NCBI GenBank assembly: GCA_964036045.1 | Contig: OZ038382.1 | Location: 133,228,442-133,292,441 of the forward strand | Origin: Eutreptiella sp. 'Long Island Sound 2002' | Lineage: Eukaryota; Euglenozoa; Euglenophyceae; Eutreptiales; Eutreptiaceae | Direction of reading: 5' to 3' | Length of the DNA stretch: 64,000 nucleotides | Shown: positions 39,186 through 51,073 of the stretch, one piece after another | How positions within the stretch are numbered: position 1 is the stretch's first letter | How the letters are laid out: each line of letters starts with the position of its first letter | Notes under the pieces: model-generated | The model's input: the letters and a program-made list of their open reading frames with translations, nothing else | Database searches by the model: none | What the model was told of the DNA's origin: nothing | Position numbers and translations under genes: made by a program

Positions 39186-39227
39186 ATGTGGGCAGATCCT
39201 TTAGTCCTACGCGTAGTCCTAAGCCGT
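39186..39227 (-). repeat. Right terminal inverted repeat
   Basis: Reverse complement of 36,011-36,052; ends TAAGCCGT, then ACT. Confidence 0.85.
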
Positions 39228-39230
39228 ACT

Positions 39231-39295
39231 AGCCTTTAGCCCGCGCAAATGCGCGGATAGAAAATTTGGTGCTAGCATCCAATTTTTTCTGATAG
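39231..39295 (+). other. GC hairpin followed by CTAG, possible second Helitron-type 3' end
   Basis: CCGCGCA-AA-TGCGCGG (about 39,242-39,257) is followed 15 bases later by GGTGCTAG. The layout resembles a Helitron 3' end, but the base after CTAG is C, not T, and no partner end was found. Confidence 0.25.
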
Positions 39296-39717
39296 ATGTT
39301 GTTGGCTTCAGCGCTTAAGTTCATGGCTACATTTAGATTTGAATTGAAATTCAACACTAATCATACACTGATGGCAACATTTTACACTCACGGCTATACT
39401 CATGGCCACCCTTTGCTCTCATGGCCACACTCCGGGCTACATTTTATGCGCACCGCTACTCTCAAGCTTACATTCAAAACTCATGGCTACACCCATGGCT
39501 ACATTTTACGCTCATGGCTTCATTTTACACCTGGTTAAACGTACGGCTACATTTTGCACTCATGGCTACAGTCATGGCTACATCTTACACTCATGCCTAC
39601 GCCCACTTATGCCTTAGGTCATGGTTACATTTTACGCTCATGGCTACACTGAGTGCTACATAGTACACTCATGGCTACACTCACCCATGGGTACATTTTG
39701 CACTCATGGTGGTAGGT
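39296..39717. repeat. Degenerate minisatellite (CATGGCTACATTTTACACT-type)
   Basis: About 420 bases made of diverged alternations of CATGGCTACATTTTACACT and CATGGCTACACT units. Frames across it are repeat artefacts. Confidence 0.8.
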
Positions 39718-40504
39718 ACAATTACTTTAACAATTACTTTTACAGCATACCCTTTACATGATACCTTTTACAGGATAGCATTTACACATGGGGCTACAAA
39801 CTGCGCAAGTTCCCGTTGGTATCCTTGGGAGGCCTCAAGCTCTCCTCCACAGAAGGCACCGGTGAGGGCGCCCGCTGTGGGGAAGGGCTATCAGCCACCA
39901 CAAGAACATCCGCCGAGGATGCTGCCGGGGATGGCAACCTTGCGGGCGATGCCGGGGATGGCGACTGTGGTGCCGGGGACGGCGACCGAGGGGAGTCCGT
40001 GGGATCACACACACACTCCACTTCGCTGTAGGGGCTACAATCGAAGGGATTGAAGCTGCTTGCAGACATGAGTACCTGCGAGAGCAATGAGTGCACCGGA
40101 CAGGGGGGTTTTGCACCAGTGATGCAATGCCGGCAGGAAGTTCGCTCTAAGCCGCTCGGGGACATAGAGGAAACCTCAGGGGATTTGCAGAAATTGACTG
40201 GCACATGTGCCGTGCTGTGCAGGGCCGGCGCTAGCGCTTCCGATAACATCGACGGATAGCGCTAACAGGTGGTTCTGGGAGTAGTTACAGGCGGTTAGCG
40301 CCCGCTCGGCCAACTGGACAGCCAAAATCAGCGAAGATGCAACCGTACTGCACACCGATCGATGCGCCTCAACAATGCGCATACATCTGTGTAATTACAA
40401 AAAAAAATGCCACCTTGTAGCATAAATTGTTTTCTGCGATGCGCACACGCGCGCCGCCGCCGGGCCCGCGCCTTTTCACGACGACCAGTCTGAAAATAAT
40501 AGAA
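39718..40504. other. Spacer between minisatellite and Helitron-like array
   Basis: A 151-codon minus-strand frame (39,794-40,249) is rich in Ser-Pro pairs, but similar open frames exist on the plus strand and no domain is visible. Nothing else is recognised. The bases at about 40,478-40,504 are the external flank of the array's 3' end. Confidence 0.4.
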
Positions 40505-40543
40505 ACTAGTGCGAATGCCCCCGCTTGAAGCGCGGGCCATATC
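40505..40543 (-). repeat. Helitron-like 3' terminus at the left edge of the array
   Basis: Same hairpin plus CTAG as in every unit, with one stem mismatch (GCCCCCGCTT on the plus strand). Beyond CTAGTT the flank (TCTATTATTTTCAG) differs from the internal junctions, which places the element boundary at CTAG. Confidence 0.75.
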
Positions 40544-43500
40544 ACCATATCACCATAGCACCATATCTCACAAGGCACCGCATTTCGCATACCCAATACA
40601 ACACACCTCATGTCCAGTACCTCATATCCCGTGCGACATGACTCATGTCTCAAACATCACATCCCGTACTATATGAGTGAAATTTACCCCCCCTAAACTG
40701 TACTCTGACACCACATTTGACACCGTGATTCGCATAATCGATATTTCCAAACACATCACCCATACCTCACACTGTGTACAACATACCGCATATCCCGTAC
40801 CTCGTATCCCGTACCTCACTCAAACATCATATCCCGTACTCTATGAGTGAAATCTACCCCTCTTAAACTGTACTCTGACACCACATTTGACACCGCGATT
40901 CGCATAATCCATATTTCCAAACACATCACCCATACCTCACACTCTGTACAACACACCGCATATCCCGTACCTCGTATCCCGTACCTCATGACTCATGTCT
41001 CAAACCTCATATCCCGTACTCTATAAGCGAGAGAACTGTCGCCACTGTTGCCTGTTGGCTAAAATCGCCAAAAGTGAACAGGCGGGATTATTCGTGCAGA
41101 TACCCGGATAATCGATTGTACTGTACATGTACCTTTTTAAAACTCGTGATTCCATGATTTCAGATCGATTTGTCGTGCCAGAAATCGAAATCGCAAATCC
41201 GCCACATGCCATTTGACGGGCACGCGGGCGCGCCAGCAGCAACGTGCACAATTGGGAGGATTTTTTGGGTATGACGAACGACAACGACGACAACGACGAC
41301 GACGTCCATACCACAATTAAATATATTAACTAGTGCGAATGCCCGCGCTTGAAGCGCGGGCCATATCACCATATCACCATAGCACCATATCTCACACCGC
41401 ACCGCATTTGGCATACCCAATACAACACACCTCATGTGCCGTACCTCATATCCCGTGCCACCTGACTCATGTCTCAAACATCATATCCCGTACTCTATGA
41501 GTGAAACCTACCCCTCCCAAACTGTACTCTGACACCACATTTGACACCGCGATTCGCATAATCCATATTTCCAAACACATCACCCATACCTCACACTGTG
41601 TACAACATACCGCATATCCCGTACCTCGTATCCCGTACCACACTCAAACATCATATCCCGTACTCTAGGAGCCAAATTTACCCCTCCTAAACTGTACTCT
41701 GACACCACATTTGACACCGCGATTCGCATAATCCATATTTCCAAACACATCACCCATGCCTCACACTGTGTACAACATACCGCATATCCCGTACCTCGTA
41801 TCCCGTACCTCATGACTCATGTCTCAAACCTCATATCCCGTACTGTATAAGCGAGAGAACTGTCGCCACGGCTGCCTGTTGGCTAAAATCGCCAAAAGTC
41901 AACAGGCAGGATTATTCGTGCAGATACCCGGATAATCGATTGTACAGTACATTCAAATTACATGAATCCATGATTTCAGATCGATTTGTCGTGCCAGAAA
42001 TCGAAATCGCAAATCCGCCAGATGCCATTTGACGGGCACGCGCGCGCGCCAGCAGCAGCGTGCACAATTGGGTGGATTTTTTGGGTATGACGAACGACGA
42101 CGACGACGACGAACGAACCATAGCACAATTAAATATAATAACTAGTGCGAATGCCCGCGCTTGAAGCGCGGGCCATATCACCATATCACCATAGCACCAT
42201 ATCTCACAAGGCACCGCATTTCGCATACCCAATACAACACACCTCATGTCCAGTACCTCATATCCCGTGCGACATGACTCATGTCTCAAACATCACATCC
42301 CGTACTATATGAGTGAAATTTACCCCCCCTAAACTGTACTCTGACACCACATTTGACACCGTGATTCGCATAATCGATATTTCCAAACACATCACCCATA
42401 CCTCACACTGTGTACAACATACCGCATATCCCGTACCTCGTATCCCGTACCTCACTCAAACATCATATCCCGTACTCTATGAGTGAAATCTACCCCTCTT
42501 AAACTGTACTCTGACACCACATTTGACACCGCGATTCGCATAATCCATATTTCCAAACACATCACCCATACCTCACACTCTGTACAACACACCGCATATC
42601 CCGTACCTCGTATCCCGTACCTCATGACTCATGTCTCAAACCTCATATCCCGTACTCTATAAGCGAGAGAACTGTCGCCACTGTTGACTGTTGGCTAAAA
42701 TCGCCAAAAGTGAACAGGCGGGATTATTCGTGCAGATACCCGGATAATCGATTGTACTGTACATGTACCTTTTTAAAACTCGTGATTCCATGATTTCAGA
42801 TCGATTTGTCGTGCCAGAAATCGAAATCGCAAATCCGCCACATGCCATTTGACGGGCACGCGGGCGCGCCAGCAGCAACGTGCACAATTGGGAGGATTTT
42901 TTGGGTATGACGAGCGACAACGACGACAACGACGACGACGTCCATACCACAATTAAATATATTAACTAGTGCGAATGCCCGCGCTTGAAGCGCGGGCCAT
43001 ATCACCATATCACCATAGCACCATATCTCACACCGCACCGCATTTGGCATACCCAATACAACACACCTCATGTGCCGTACCTCATATCCCGTGCCACCTG
43101 ACTCATGTCTCAAACATCATATCCCGTACTCTATGAGTGAAACCTACCCCTCCCAAACTGTACTCTGACACCACATTTGACACCGCGATTCGCATAATCC
43201 ATATTTCCAAACACATCACCCATACCTCACACTGTGTACAACATACCGCATATCCCGTACCTCGTATCCCGTACCACACTCAAACATCATATCCCGTACT
43301 CTAGGAGCCAAATTTACCCCTCCTAAACTGTACTCTGACACCACATTTGACACCGCGATTCGCATAATCCATATTTCCAAACACATCACCCATGCCTCAC
43401 ACTGTGTACAACATACCGCATATCCCGTACCTCGTATCCCGTACCTCATGACTCATGTCTCAAACCTCATATCCCGTACTGTATAAGCGAGAGAACTGTC

Positions 43501-43776
43501 GCCACGGCTGCCTGTTGGCTAAAATCGCCAAAAGTCAACAGGCAGGATTATTCGTGCAGATACCCGGATAATCGATTGTACAGTACATTCAAATTACATG
43601 AATCCATGATTTCAGATCGATTTGTCGTGCCAGAAATCGAAATCGCAAATCCGCCAGATGCCATTTGACGGGCACGCGCGCGCGCCAGCAGCAGCGTGCA
43701 CAATTGGGTGGATTTTTTGGGTATGACGAACGACGACGACGACGACGAACGAACCATAGCACAATTAAATATAATA
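40505..43776. repeat. 1,636-bp higher-order duplication
   Basis: 40,505-42,140 is repeated at 42,141-43,776 with exactly the same length and very few differences (for example GTTGCCTG/GTTGACTG). It covers two array units each and indicates a recent duplication. Confidence 0.85.
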
Positions 43777-44666
43777 ACTAGTGCGAATGCCCGCGCTTGA
43801 AGCGCGGGCCATATCACCATATCACCATAGCACCATATCTCACACCGCATCGCATTTCACAAACCCAATACAACACACCTCATGTTCCGTAACTCATATC
43901 CCGTGCCACATGACTCATGTCTCAAACATCATATCCCGTACTCTATGAGTGAAATTTACCCCTCCTAAACTGTACTCTGACACCACATTTGACACCGCAA
44001 TTCGCATGATCCATATTTCCAAACACATCACCCATACCTCACACTGTGTACAACATACCGCATATCCCGTACCTCGTATCCCGTACCTCATGACTCATGT
44101 CTCAAACCTCATATCCCGGACTCTATCAAACATCATATCCCGTACTCTATGAGTGAAATTTACCCCTCCTAAACTGTACTCTGACACCACATTTCACACA
44201 GCGATTTGCATATTCCATATTTCCAAACACATCACCCATGCCTCACACTGTGTACAACATACAGCATATCCCGTACCTCGTATCCCGTACCTCATGACTC
44301 ATGTCTCAAACCCCATATCCCGTACTCTATAAGCGAGAGCGACACTGCTGCCTGTTGGCTAAAATCGCCAAAAGTCAACAGGCGGGATGATTCGTGCGGA
44401 TACCCGGATAATCGATTGTACAGTACATACAGATTTTTAAAACACGTGATTCCATGATTTCAGATCGATTTCTCGTGCCAGAAATCGAAATCGCAAATCC
44501 GCCAGATGCCATTTGATGGGCACGCGCGCGCGCCAGCAGCAGCGTGCACAATTGGGCGGATTTTTTGGGGAAGACGAACGACGACGACGACGACGACAAA
44601 CGACGACGAACCATAGCTCAGGGGCCCCCATCTGCAACCGCCGATGAACGGTGAACAAGCACACAC

Positions 44667-44736
44667 CCAAAGGGATTGTTGAAGACGATTGCGTACACGA
44701 CATTCTTATGTCCATCCAAAGAAAGAAGTTCGTCAC
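44667..44736 (-). pseudogene. Captured exon fragment resembling DAW1/ODA16 (WD40, dynein arm assembly)
   Basis: The exon reads GDELLSLDGHKNVVYAI on the minus strand and continues VFNNPFG. It is preceded by ATGCAG (acceptor) and followed by GTGTGTGC (donor). From family knowledge, DAW1/ODA16 has GEELNTLEGHRNVVYAIAFN then NPYG at its second WD repeat, so the match covers the whole piece. DAW1/ODA16 carries outer dynein arms to cilia. Only one exon is seen, so the fragment cannot be functional. Confidence 0.55.
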
Positions 44737-44896
44737 CTGCATGAAGGGTGATGGCTTGTTGATACAGTTGAACACACTCGCACGCTGGGGTGCAAAGCTG
44801 TGCTTTAAAGCTGTGCTTTGGCATGGGCTCAGAGTTTTACGCGTACAGGTCACAAGTCACAATGCCCAACCCTGCTGCTAAATTCCCAAGTCCAAA

Positions 44897-45287
44897 GCTC
44901 AAGCTGCGAACAACACAACTCGAAACAACACCTGATCATCTGTCATGCACAGTAGTCTTCGAGTTTTTCAATACGTCCGACGTTTCTTTCAGCGCGGCCA
45001 ATAGTTCGTCGTTGGTTGCCTCGTACTCTTCTCGCTGTTTCAGCAACTGGGCTTGCGTTTCCTGATGGTCCTCTTCACGTTTGCGTTTCAGCGCAGCAGC
45101 CTACCAGAACGAGAACTGCGTTATGCTCATGATCGCTTTCGACGTCAAAACGACGGCAAGTCGCCGGCTCAAGCTGCGAACAACAGAACTCGAAACAACA
45201 CCTGATCATCTGTCATGCACAGTAGTCTTCGAGTTTTTCAACACGTCCGACGCTTCTTTCAGCGCGGCCAATAGTTCGTCGTTGGTT
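44897..45287. repeat. 121-bp direct repeat at 44,897-45,017 and 45,167-45,287
   Basis: Both copies begin GCTCAAGCTGCGAACAAC and end GTCGTTGGTT, with only a few mismatches. They lie in the captured segment and overlap the coiled-coil coding piece. Confidence 0.85.
44937..45103 (-). pseudogene. Captured coiled-coil coding fragment
   Basis: The minus strand encodes a heptad-like segment (REEDHQETQAQLLKQREEYE, then ATNDELLAALKETSDVLKNS) ending in TGA at 44,937-44,939. Its distal part is duplicated at 45,167-45,287. No family is identifiable from so short a coil. Confidence 0.4.
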
Positions 45288-45479
45288 TTGAGGCACCTCT
45301 GTTCTCTTCTTCATCTCCTCTTCATCCATGTCCTTTTCTTCCTCCTCCAACTGCTTCTTTTCCTCTTCCTTGGCCTTTTGCTCCTCTTCAACCTTTTTGG
45401 CATTCAAGAAGCTCAACATTTCGATTACGATCACTGTTACAAAGGAGGTAGAAAGAATGGTTTTCAACATGTGGTACAT
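45213..45479 (-). pseudogene. Captured charged coiled-coil ORF (88 codons)
   Basis: An ATG at 45,479 opens a frame with a hydrophobic N-terminus (LSTSFVTVIVIEML) followed by a Glu/Lys coil (KVEEEQKAKEEEKKQLEEEE). It then crosses the 121-bp repeat in a different frame from the piece at 44,937. The hydrophobic start could be a membrane anchor. It is probably a gene fragment carried by the array. Confidence 0.3.
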
Positions 45480-46906
45480 GTTTGTTTTTTCTAACCATGT
45501 TCATTCTAACCAAATCAAAATCTAAATCTAAAAATCTTCACTGAGTGACGTGTTGCCCGCTATAGCATGCATCATCAGTCATTGTCATCATTGGACTGCA
45601 TCACTACCCATCAAGTGCATCAGAACGCTTGACCGGGCGGTTTGCGGACCGGCCGGATCCGTTACCGCCTGCAGTAAAACCCTAAATGCTGCGCACAGTA
45701 TCAGTATTCAAAAAACAAAAGTACATTTGCAATTCTAAAATTCCCAGACATCGCATTTGCAATTCCAAAACGCAAATCCTAATTGCATTTGCAAATCCAA
45801 AATTTCTACAGGCAGCACGCGCGCGCGCCAGCAGCAGCGTGCACAATTGGGAGGATTTTTTGGGTATGACGAACGACGACAACGACAACGACGACGACGA
45901 CCATAGCACAATTAAATATAATAACTAGTGCGAATGCCCGCGCTTGAAGCGCGGGCCATATCACCATATCACCATAGCGCCATATCTCACAACCCACCGC
46001 ATTTCGCAAACCCAATACAACACACCTCATGTCCCGTACCTCACATCCCGTGCCACATGACTCATGTCTCAAACATCATATCCCGTACTCTATGAGTGAA
46101 TTTACCCCTCCTAAACTGTACTCTGACACCACATTTGACACCGCAATTCGCATAATCCATATTTCCAAACACATCACCCATGCCTCACACTGTGTACAAC
46201 ATACCGCATATCCCGTACCTCGTATCCCGTACCTCATGACTCATGTCTCAAACCTCATATCCCGTACTCTATCAAACATCATATCCCGTACTCTATGAGT
46301 GAAATATACCCCTCTTGAACTGTACTTTGACACCACATTTCACACAGCGATTCGCATATTCCATATTTCCAAACACATCACCCATGCCTCACACTGTGTA
46401 CAACATACCGCATATCCCGTACCTCGTATCCCGTACCTCACTCAAACATCATATCCCGTACTCTATGAGTGAAATTTACCCCTCCTAAACTGTACTCTGA
46501 CACCACATTTCACACCGCGATTCCCATAATCCATATATCGAAACACATCACCCATACCTCACACTGTGTACAACATACCGCATATCCCGTACCTCGTATC
46601 CCGTACCTCATGACTCATGTCTCAAACCTCATATCCCGTACTCTATAAGCGAGAGAACTGTCACCACTGCTGCCTGTTGGCTAAAATCGCCAAAAGTCAA
46701 CAGGTGGGATGATTCGTGCGGATACCCGGATAATCGATTGTACAGTACATACAGATTTTTAAAACACCTGATTCCATGATTTCAGATCGATTTGTCGTGC
46801 CAGAAATCGAAATCGCAAATCCGCCAGATGCCATTTGACGGGCACGCGCGCGCGCCAGCAGCAGCGTGCACGATTGGGAGGATTTTTGGGGTATGACGAG
46901 CGACGA

Positions 46907-46956
46907 CGAACGAACGAACGAACGAACGAACGAACGAACGAACGAACGAACGAACG
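46907..46956. repeat. (CGAA)n microsatellite within an array unit
   Basis: About twelve CGAA repeats at the place where other units carry (CGA)n. It makes artificial frames of Arg-Ser-Phe-Val. Confidence 0.95.
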
Positions 46957-48627
46957 TCCATAGCACAATTAAATATAATAACTAGTGCGAATGCCCGCGC
47001 TTGAAGCGCGGGCCACATCACCATATCACCATAGCACCATATCTCACACTGCACCGCATTGCACATACCCAATACAACACACCTCATGTCCCGTACCTCA
47101 CATCCCGTGCCACCTGACTCATGTCTCAAACATCATATCCCGTACTCTATGAGTGAAACCTACCCCTCCTAAGCTGTACTCTGACACCACATTTGACACC
47201 GCGATTCGCATAATCCATATTTCCAAACACATCACCCATACCTCACTCACAGTGTGTACAAAATACCGCATATCCCGTACCTCGTATCCCGTACCTCACT
47301 CAAACATCATATCCCGTACTCTAGGAGCCAAATTTACCCCTCCTAAACTGTAGTCTGATAGCACATTTGACACCGCGATTCGCATAATCCATATTGCCAA
47401 ACACATCACCCATACCTCACACTGTGTACAACATACCGCATATCCCGTACCTCGTATCCCGTACCTCATGACTCATGTCTCAAACCTCATATCCCGTATT
47501 CTATAAGCGAGAGAACTGTCACCACAGCTGCCTGTTGGCTAAAGTCGCCAAAAGTGAACAGGCGGGATTATTCGTGCAGATACCCGGATAATCGATTGTA
47601 CAGGACATACAGATTTTTAAAACACGTGATTCCATGATTTCAGATCGATTTGTCGTGCCAGAAATCGAAATCGCACATCCGCCAGATGCCATTCAACGGG
47701 CACGCGCGCGCGCCAGCAGGAGCGTGCACAATTGGGCGGATTTTTTGAGGAAGACGAACGACGACGACGACGACGACAAACGACGACGAACCATAGCACA
47801 ATTAAATATAATAACTAGTGTGAATGCCCGCGCTTGAAGCGCGGGCCATATCACCATATCACCATAGCACCATATCTCACACCGCACCGCATTTCACATA
47901 CCCAATACAACACACCTCATGTCCCGTACCTCATATCCCGTGCCACATGACTCATGTCTCAAACATCATATCCCGTACTCTATGAGTGAAATTTACCCCT
48001 CCTAAACTGTACTCTGACAGCACATTTGACACCGCAATTCGCATAATCCATATTTCCAAACACATCACCCATACCTCACACTGTGTACAACATACCGCAT
48101 ATCCCGTACCTCGTATCCCGTACCTCATGACTCATGTCTCAAACCTCATATCCCGTACTCTATCAAACATCATATCCCGTACTCTATGAGTGAAATATAC
48201 CCCTCCTAAACTGTACTCTGACACCACATTTGACACCGCGATTCGCATATTCCATATTTCCAAACACATCACCCATGCCTCACACTGTGTACAACATACC
48301 GCATATCCCGTACCTCGTATCCCGTACCTCATGACTCATGTGTAAACCTCATATCCAGTACTCTATAAGCGAGAGCGCCACTGCTGCCTGTTGGCTAAAA
48401 TCGCCATAAGTCAACAGGCGGGATTATTCGTGCAGATACCCGGATAATCGATCTTGCAGTACATACAGGTTTTCAAAACACGTAATTCAATGATTTCAGA
48501 TCGATTTCTCGCGCCAGAAATCGAAATCGCAAATCCGCCAGATGCCATTTGACGGGCACGCGCGCGCGCCAGCAGCAGCGTGCACAATTGGGAGGATTTT
48601 TTGCGTATGACGAACGACGACGACGAA

Positions 48628-48659
<32 letters not shown>

Positions 48660-51073
48660 CATAGCACAATTAAATATAATAACTAGTGCGAATGCCCGCG
48701 CTTGAAGCGCGGGCCATATCACCATATCACCATAGCACCATATCTCACACCGCACCGCATTTCACATCCCCAATACAACACACCTCATGTCCCGTACCTC
48801 ATATCCCGTGCCACCTGACTCATGTCTCAAACATCATATCCCGTACTCTATGAGTGAAATTTACCCCTCCTAAGCTGTACTCTGACACCACATTTGACAC
48901 CGCGATTCGCATAATCCATATTTCCAAACACATCACCCATACCTCACACTGTGTACAACATACCGCATATCCCGTACCTCGTATCCCGTACCTCATGACT
49001 CATGTCTCAAACCTCATATCCCGTACTCTATAAGCGAGAGAACTGTCACCACTGCTGCCTGTTGGCTAAAATCGCCAAAAGTCAACAGGCGGGATTATTC
49101 GTGCGGATACGCGGAAAATCGATTGTACAGTACATACATATTTTTAAAACACGTGATTCCATGATTTCAGATCGATTTGTCGTGCCAGAAATCGAAATCG
49201 CAAATCCGCCAGATGCCATTTGACGGGCACGCGCGCGCGCCAGCAGCAGCGTGCACAATTGGGCGGATTTTTTGGGGAAGACGAACGACGACGACGACGA
49301 CGACGACAAACGACGACGAACCATAGCACAATTAAATATAATAACTAGTGCGAATGCCCGCGCTTGAAGCGCGGGCCATATCACCATATCACCATAGCAC
49401 CATATCTCACACCGCACCGCATTTCACATACCCAATACAACACACCTCATGTCCCGTACCTCATATCGGCGTGCCACATGACTCATGTCTCAAACATCAT
49501 ATCCCGTACTCTATGAGTGAAATTTACCCCTCCTAAACTGTACTCTGACACCACATTTGACACCGCGATTTACATAATCCATATTTCCAAACACATCACC
49601 CATACCTCACACTGTGTACAACATACCGCATATCCCGTACCTCGTATCCCGTACCTCATGACTCATGTCTCAAACCTCATATCCCGTACTCTATCAAACA
49701 TCATATCCCATACTCTATGAGTGAAATATACCCCTCCTAAATTGTACTCTGACACCACATTTGACACCGCGATTCCCATAATCCATATTTCCAAACACAT
49801 CACCCATGCCTCACACTGTGTACAACATACCGCATATCCCGTACCGGGTATCCCGTACCTCATGACTCATGTCTCAAACCTCATATCCCGTACTCTATAA
49901 GCGAGAGCGCCACTGCTGTTGGCTAAAATCGCCAAAAGTGAACAGGCGGGATTATTCGTGCAGATACCCGGATAATCGATTGTACAGTACATGCAGAATT
50001 TTAAAACACGTGATTCCATGATTTCAGATCGATTTCTCGTGCCAGAAATCGAAATCGCAAATCCGCCAGATGCCATTTGACGGGCACGCGCGCGCGCCAG
50101 CAGCAGCGTGCACAATTGGGAGGATTTTTTGGGTATGACGAACGACGACGAACGAACGAACGAACGAACGAACGAACGAACGTCCATACCACAATTAAAT
50201 ATATTAACTAGTGCAAATGCCCGCGCTTGAAGCGCGGGCCATATCACCATATCACCATAGCACCATATCTCACACCGCACCGCATTTCGCAAACCCAATA
50301 CAACACACCTCATGACCCGTACCTCATATCCCGTGCCACATGACTCATGTCTCAAACATCATATCCCGTACTCTATGAGTGAAATTTACCCCTCCTAAAT
50401 TGTACTATGACACCACATTTGACACCGCAATTCGCATAATCCATATTTCCAAACACATCACCCATACCTCACACTGTGTACAACATACCGCATATCCGGG
50501 TACCTCGTATCCCGTACCTCATGACTCATGTCTCAAGCCTCATATCCCGTACTCTATCAAACATCATATCCCGTACTCTATGAGTGAAATATACCCCTCC
50601 TAAACTGTACTCTGACACCACATTTGACACCGCGATTCGCATATTCCATATTTCCAAACACATCACCCATGCCTCACACTGTGTACAACATACCGCATAT
50701 CCCGTACCTCGTATCCCGTACCTCATGACTCATGTCTCAAACCTCATATCCCGTACTCTATGAGCGAGAGAACTGTCGCCACTGCTGCCTGTTGGCCAAA
50801 ATCGCCAAAAGTGAACAGGCGGGATTATTCGTGCAGATACCCGGATAATCGATTGTACAGTACATACAGATTTTTGAAACACGTGATTCCATGATTTCAG
50901 ATCGATTTCTCGTGCCAGAAATCGAAATCGCAAATCCGCCAGATGCCATTTGACGGGCACGCGCGCGCGCCAGCAGCAGCGTGCACAATTGGGAGGATTT
51001 TTTGGGTATGACGAACGACGACGACGACGACGACGACAAACGACGACGAACCATAGCACAATTAAATATAATA

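Larger units (their letters stand above)
36011..39227. mobile_element. 3.2-kb DNA transposon with 42-bp TIRs and MULE/FAR1-like transposase
   Basis: The termini 36,011-36,052 and 39,186-39,227 are inverted copies beginning ACGGCTTAGG and ending CCCACAT, identical as far as I can see. ACT occurs on both outer sides (36,008-36,010 and 39,228-39,230), which would be a 3-bp duplication. Inside are a minus-strand transposase and a convergent plus-strand ORF region, with 116-bp tandem repeats between their 3' ends. The perfect TIRs suggest a fairly recent insertion. MULEs normally make 8-11-bp duplications, so the family placement by ends and by protein do not agree. Confidence 0.75.
44618..45810 (-). 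other. Foreign segment inside one array unit (captured gene fragments)
   Basis: About 1.2 kb interrupts the array pattern: the unit sequence stops at ACCATAGC (44,617) and resumes at GCACGCGCGC (about 45,811). It contains a DAW1/ODA16-like exon, coiled-coil fragments and a 121-bp direct repeat, all readable on the minus strand, the sense direction of the array. Confidence 0.6.

Noticed and set aside
39794-40249. 151-codon Ser-Pro-rich minus-strand frame as a real protein
   Set aside because: No domain, no splice context, and comparable open frames on the other strand; composition follows simple GC-rich repeats.
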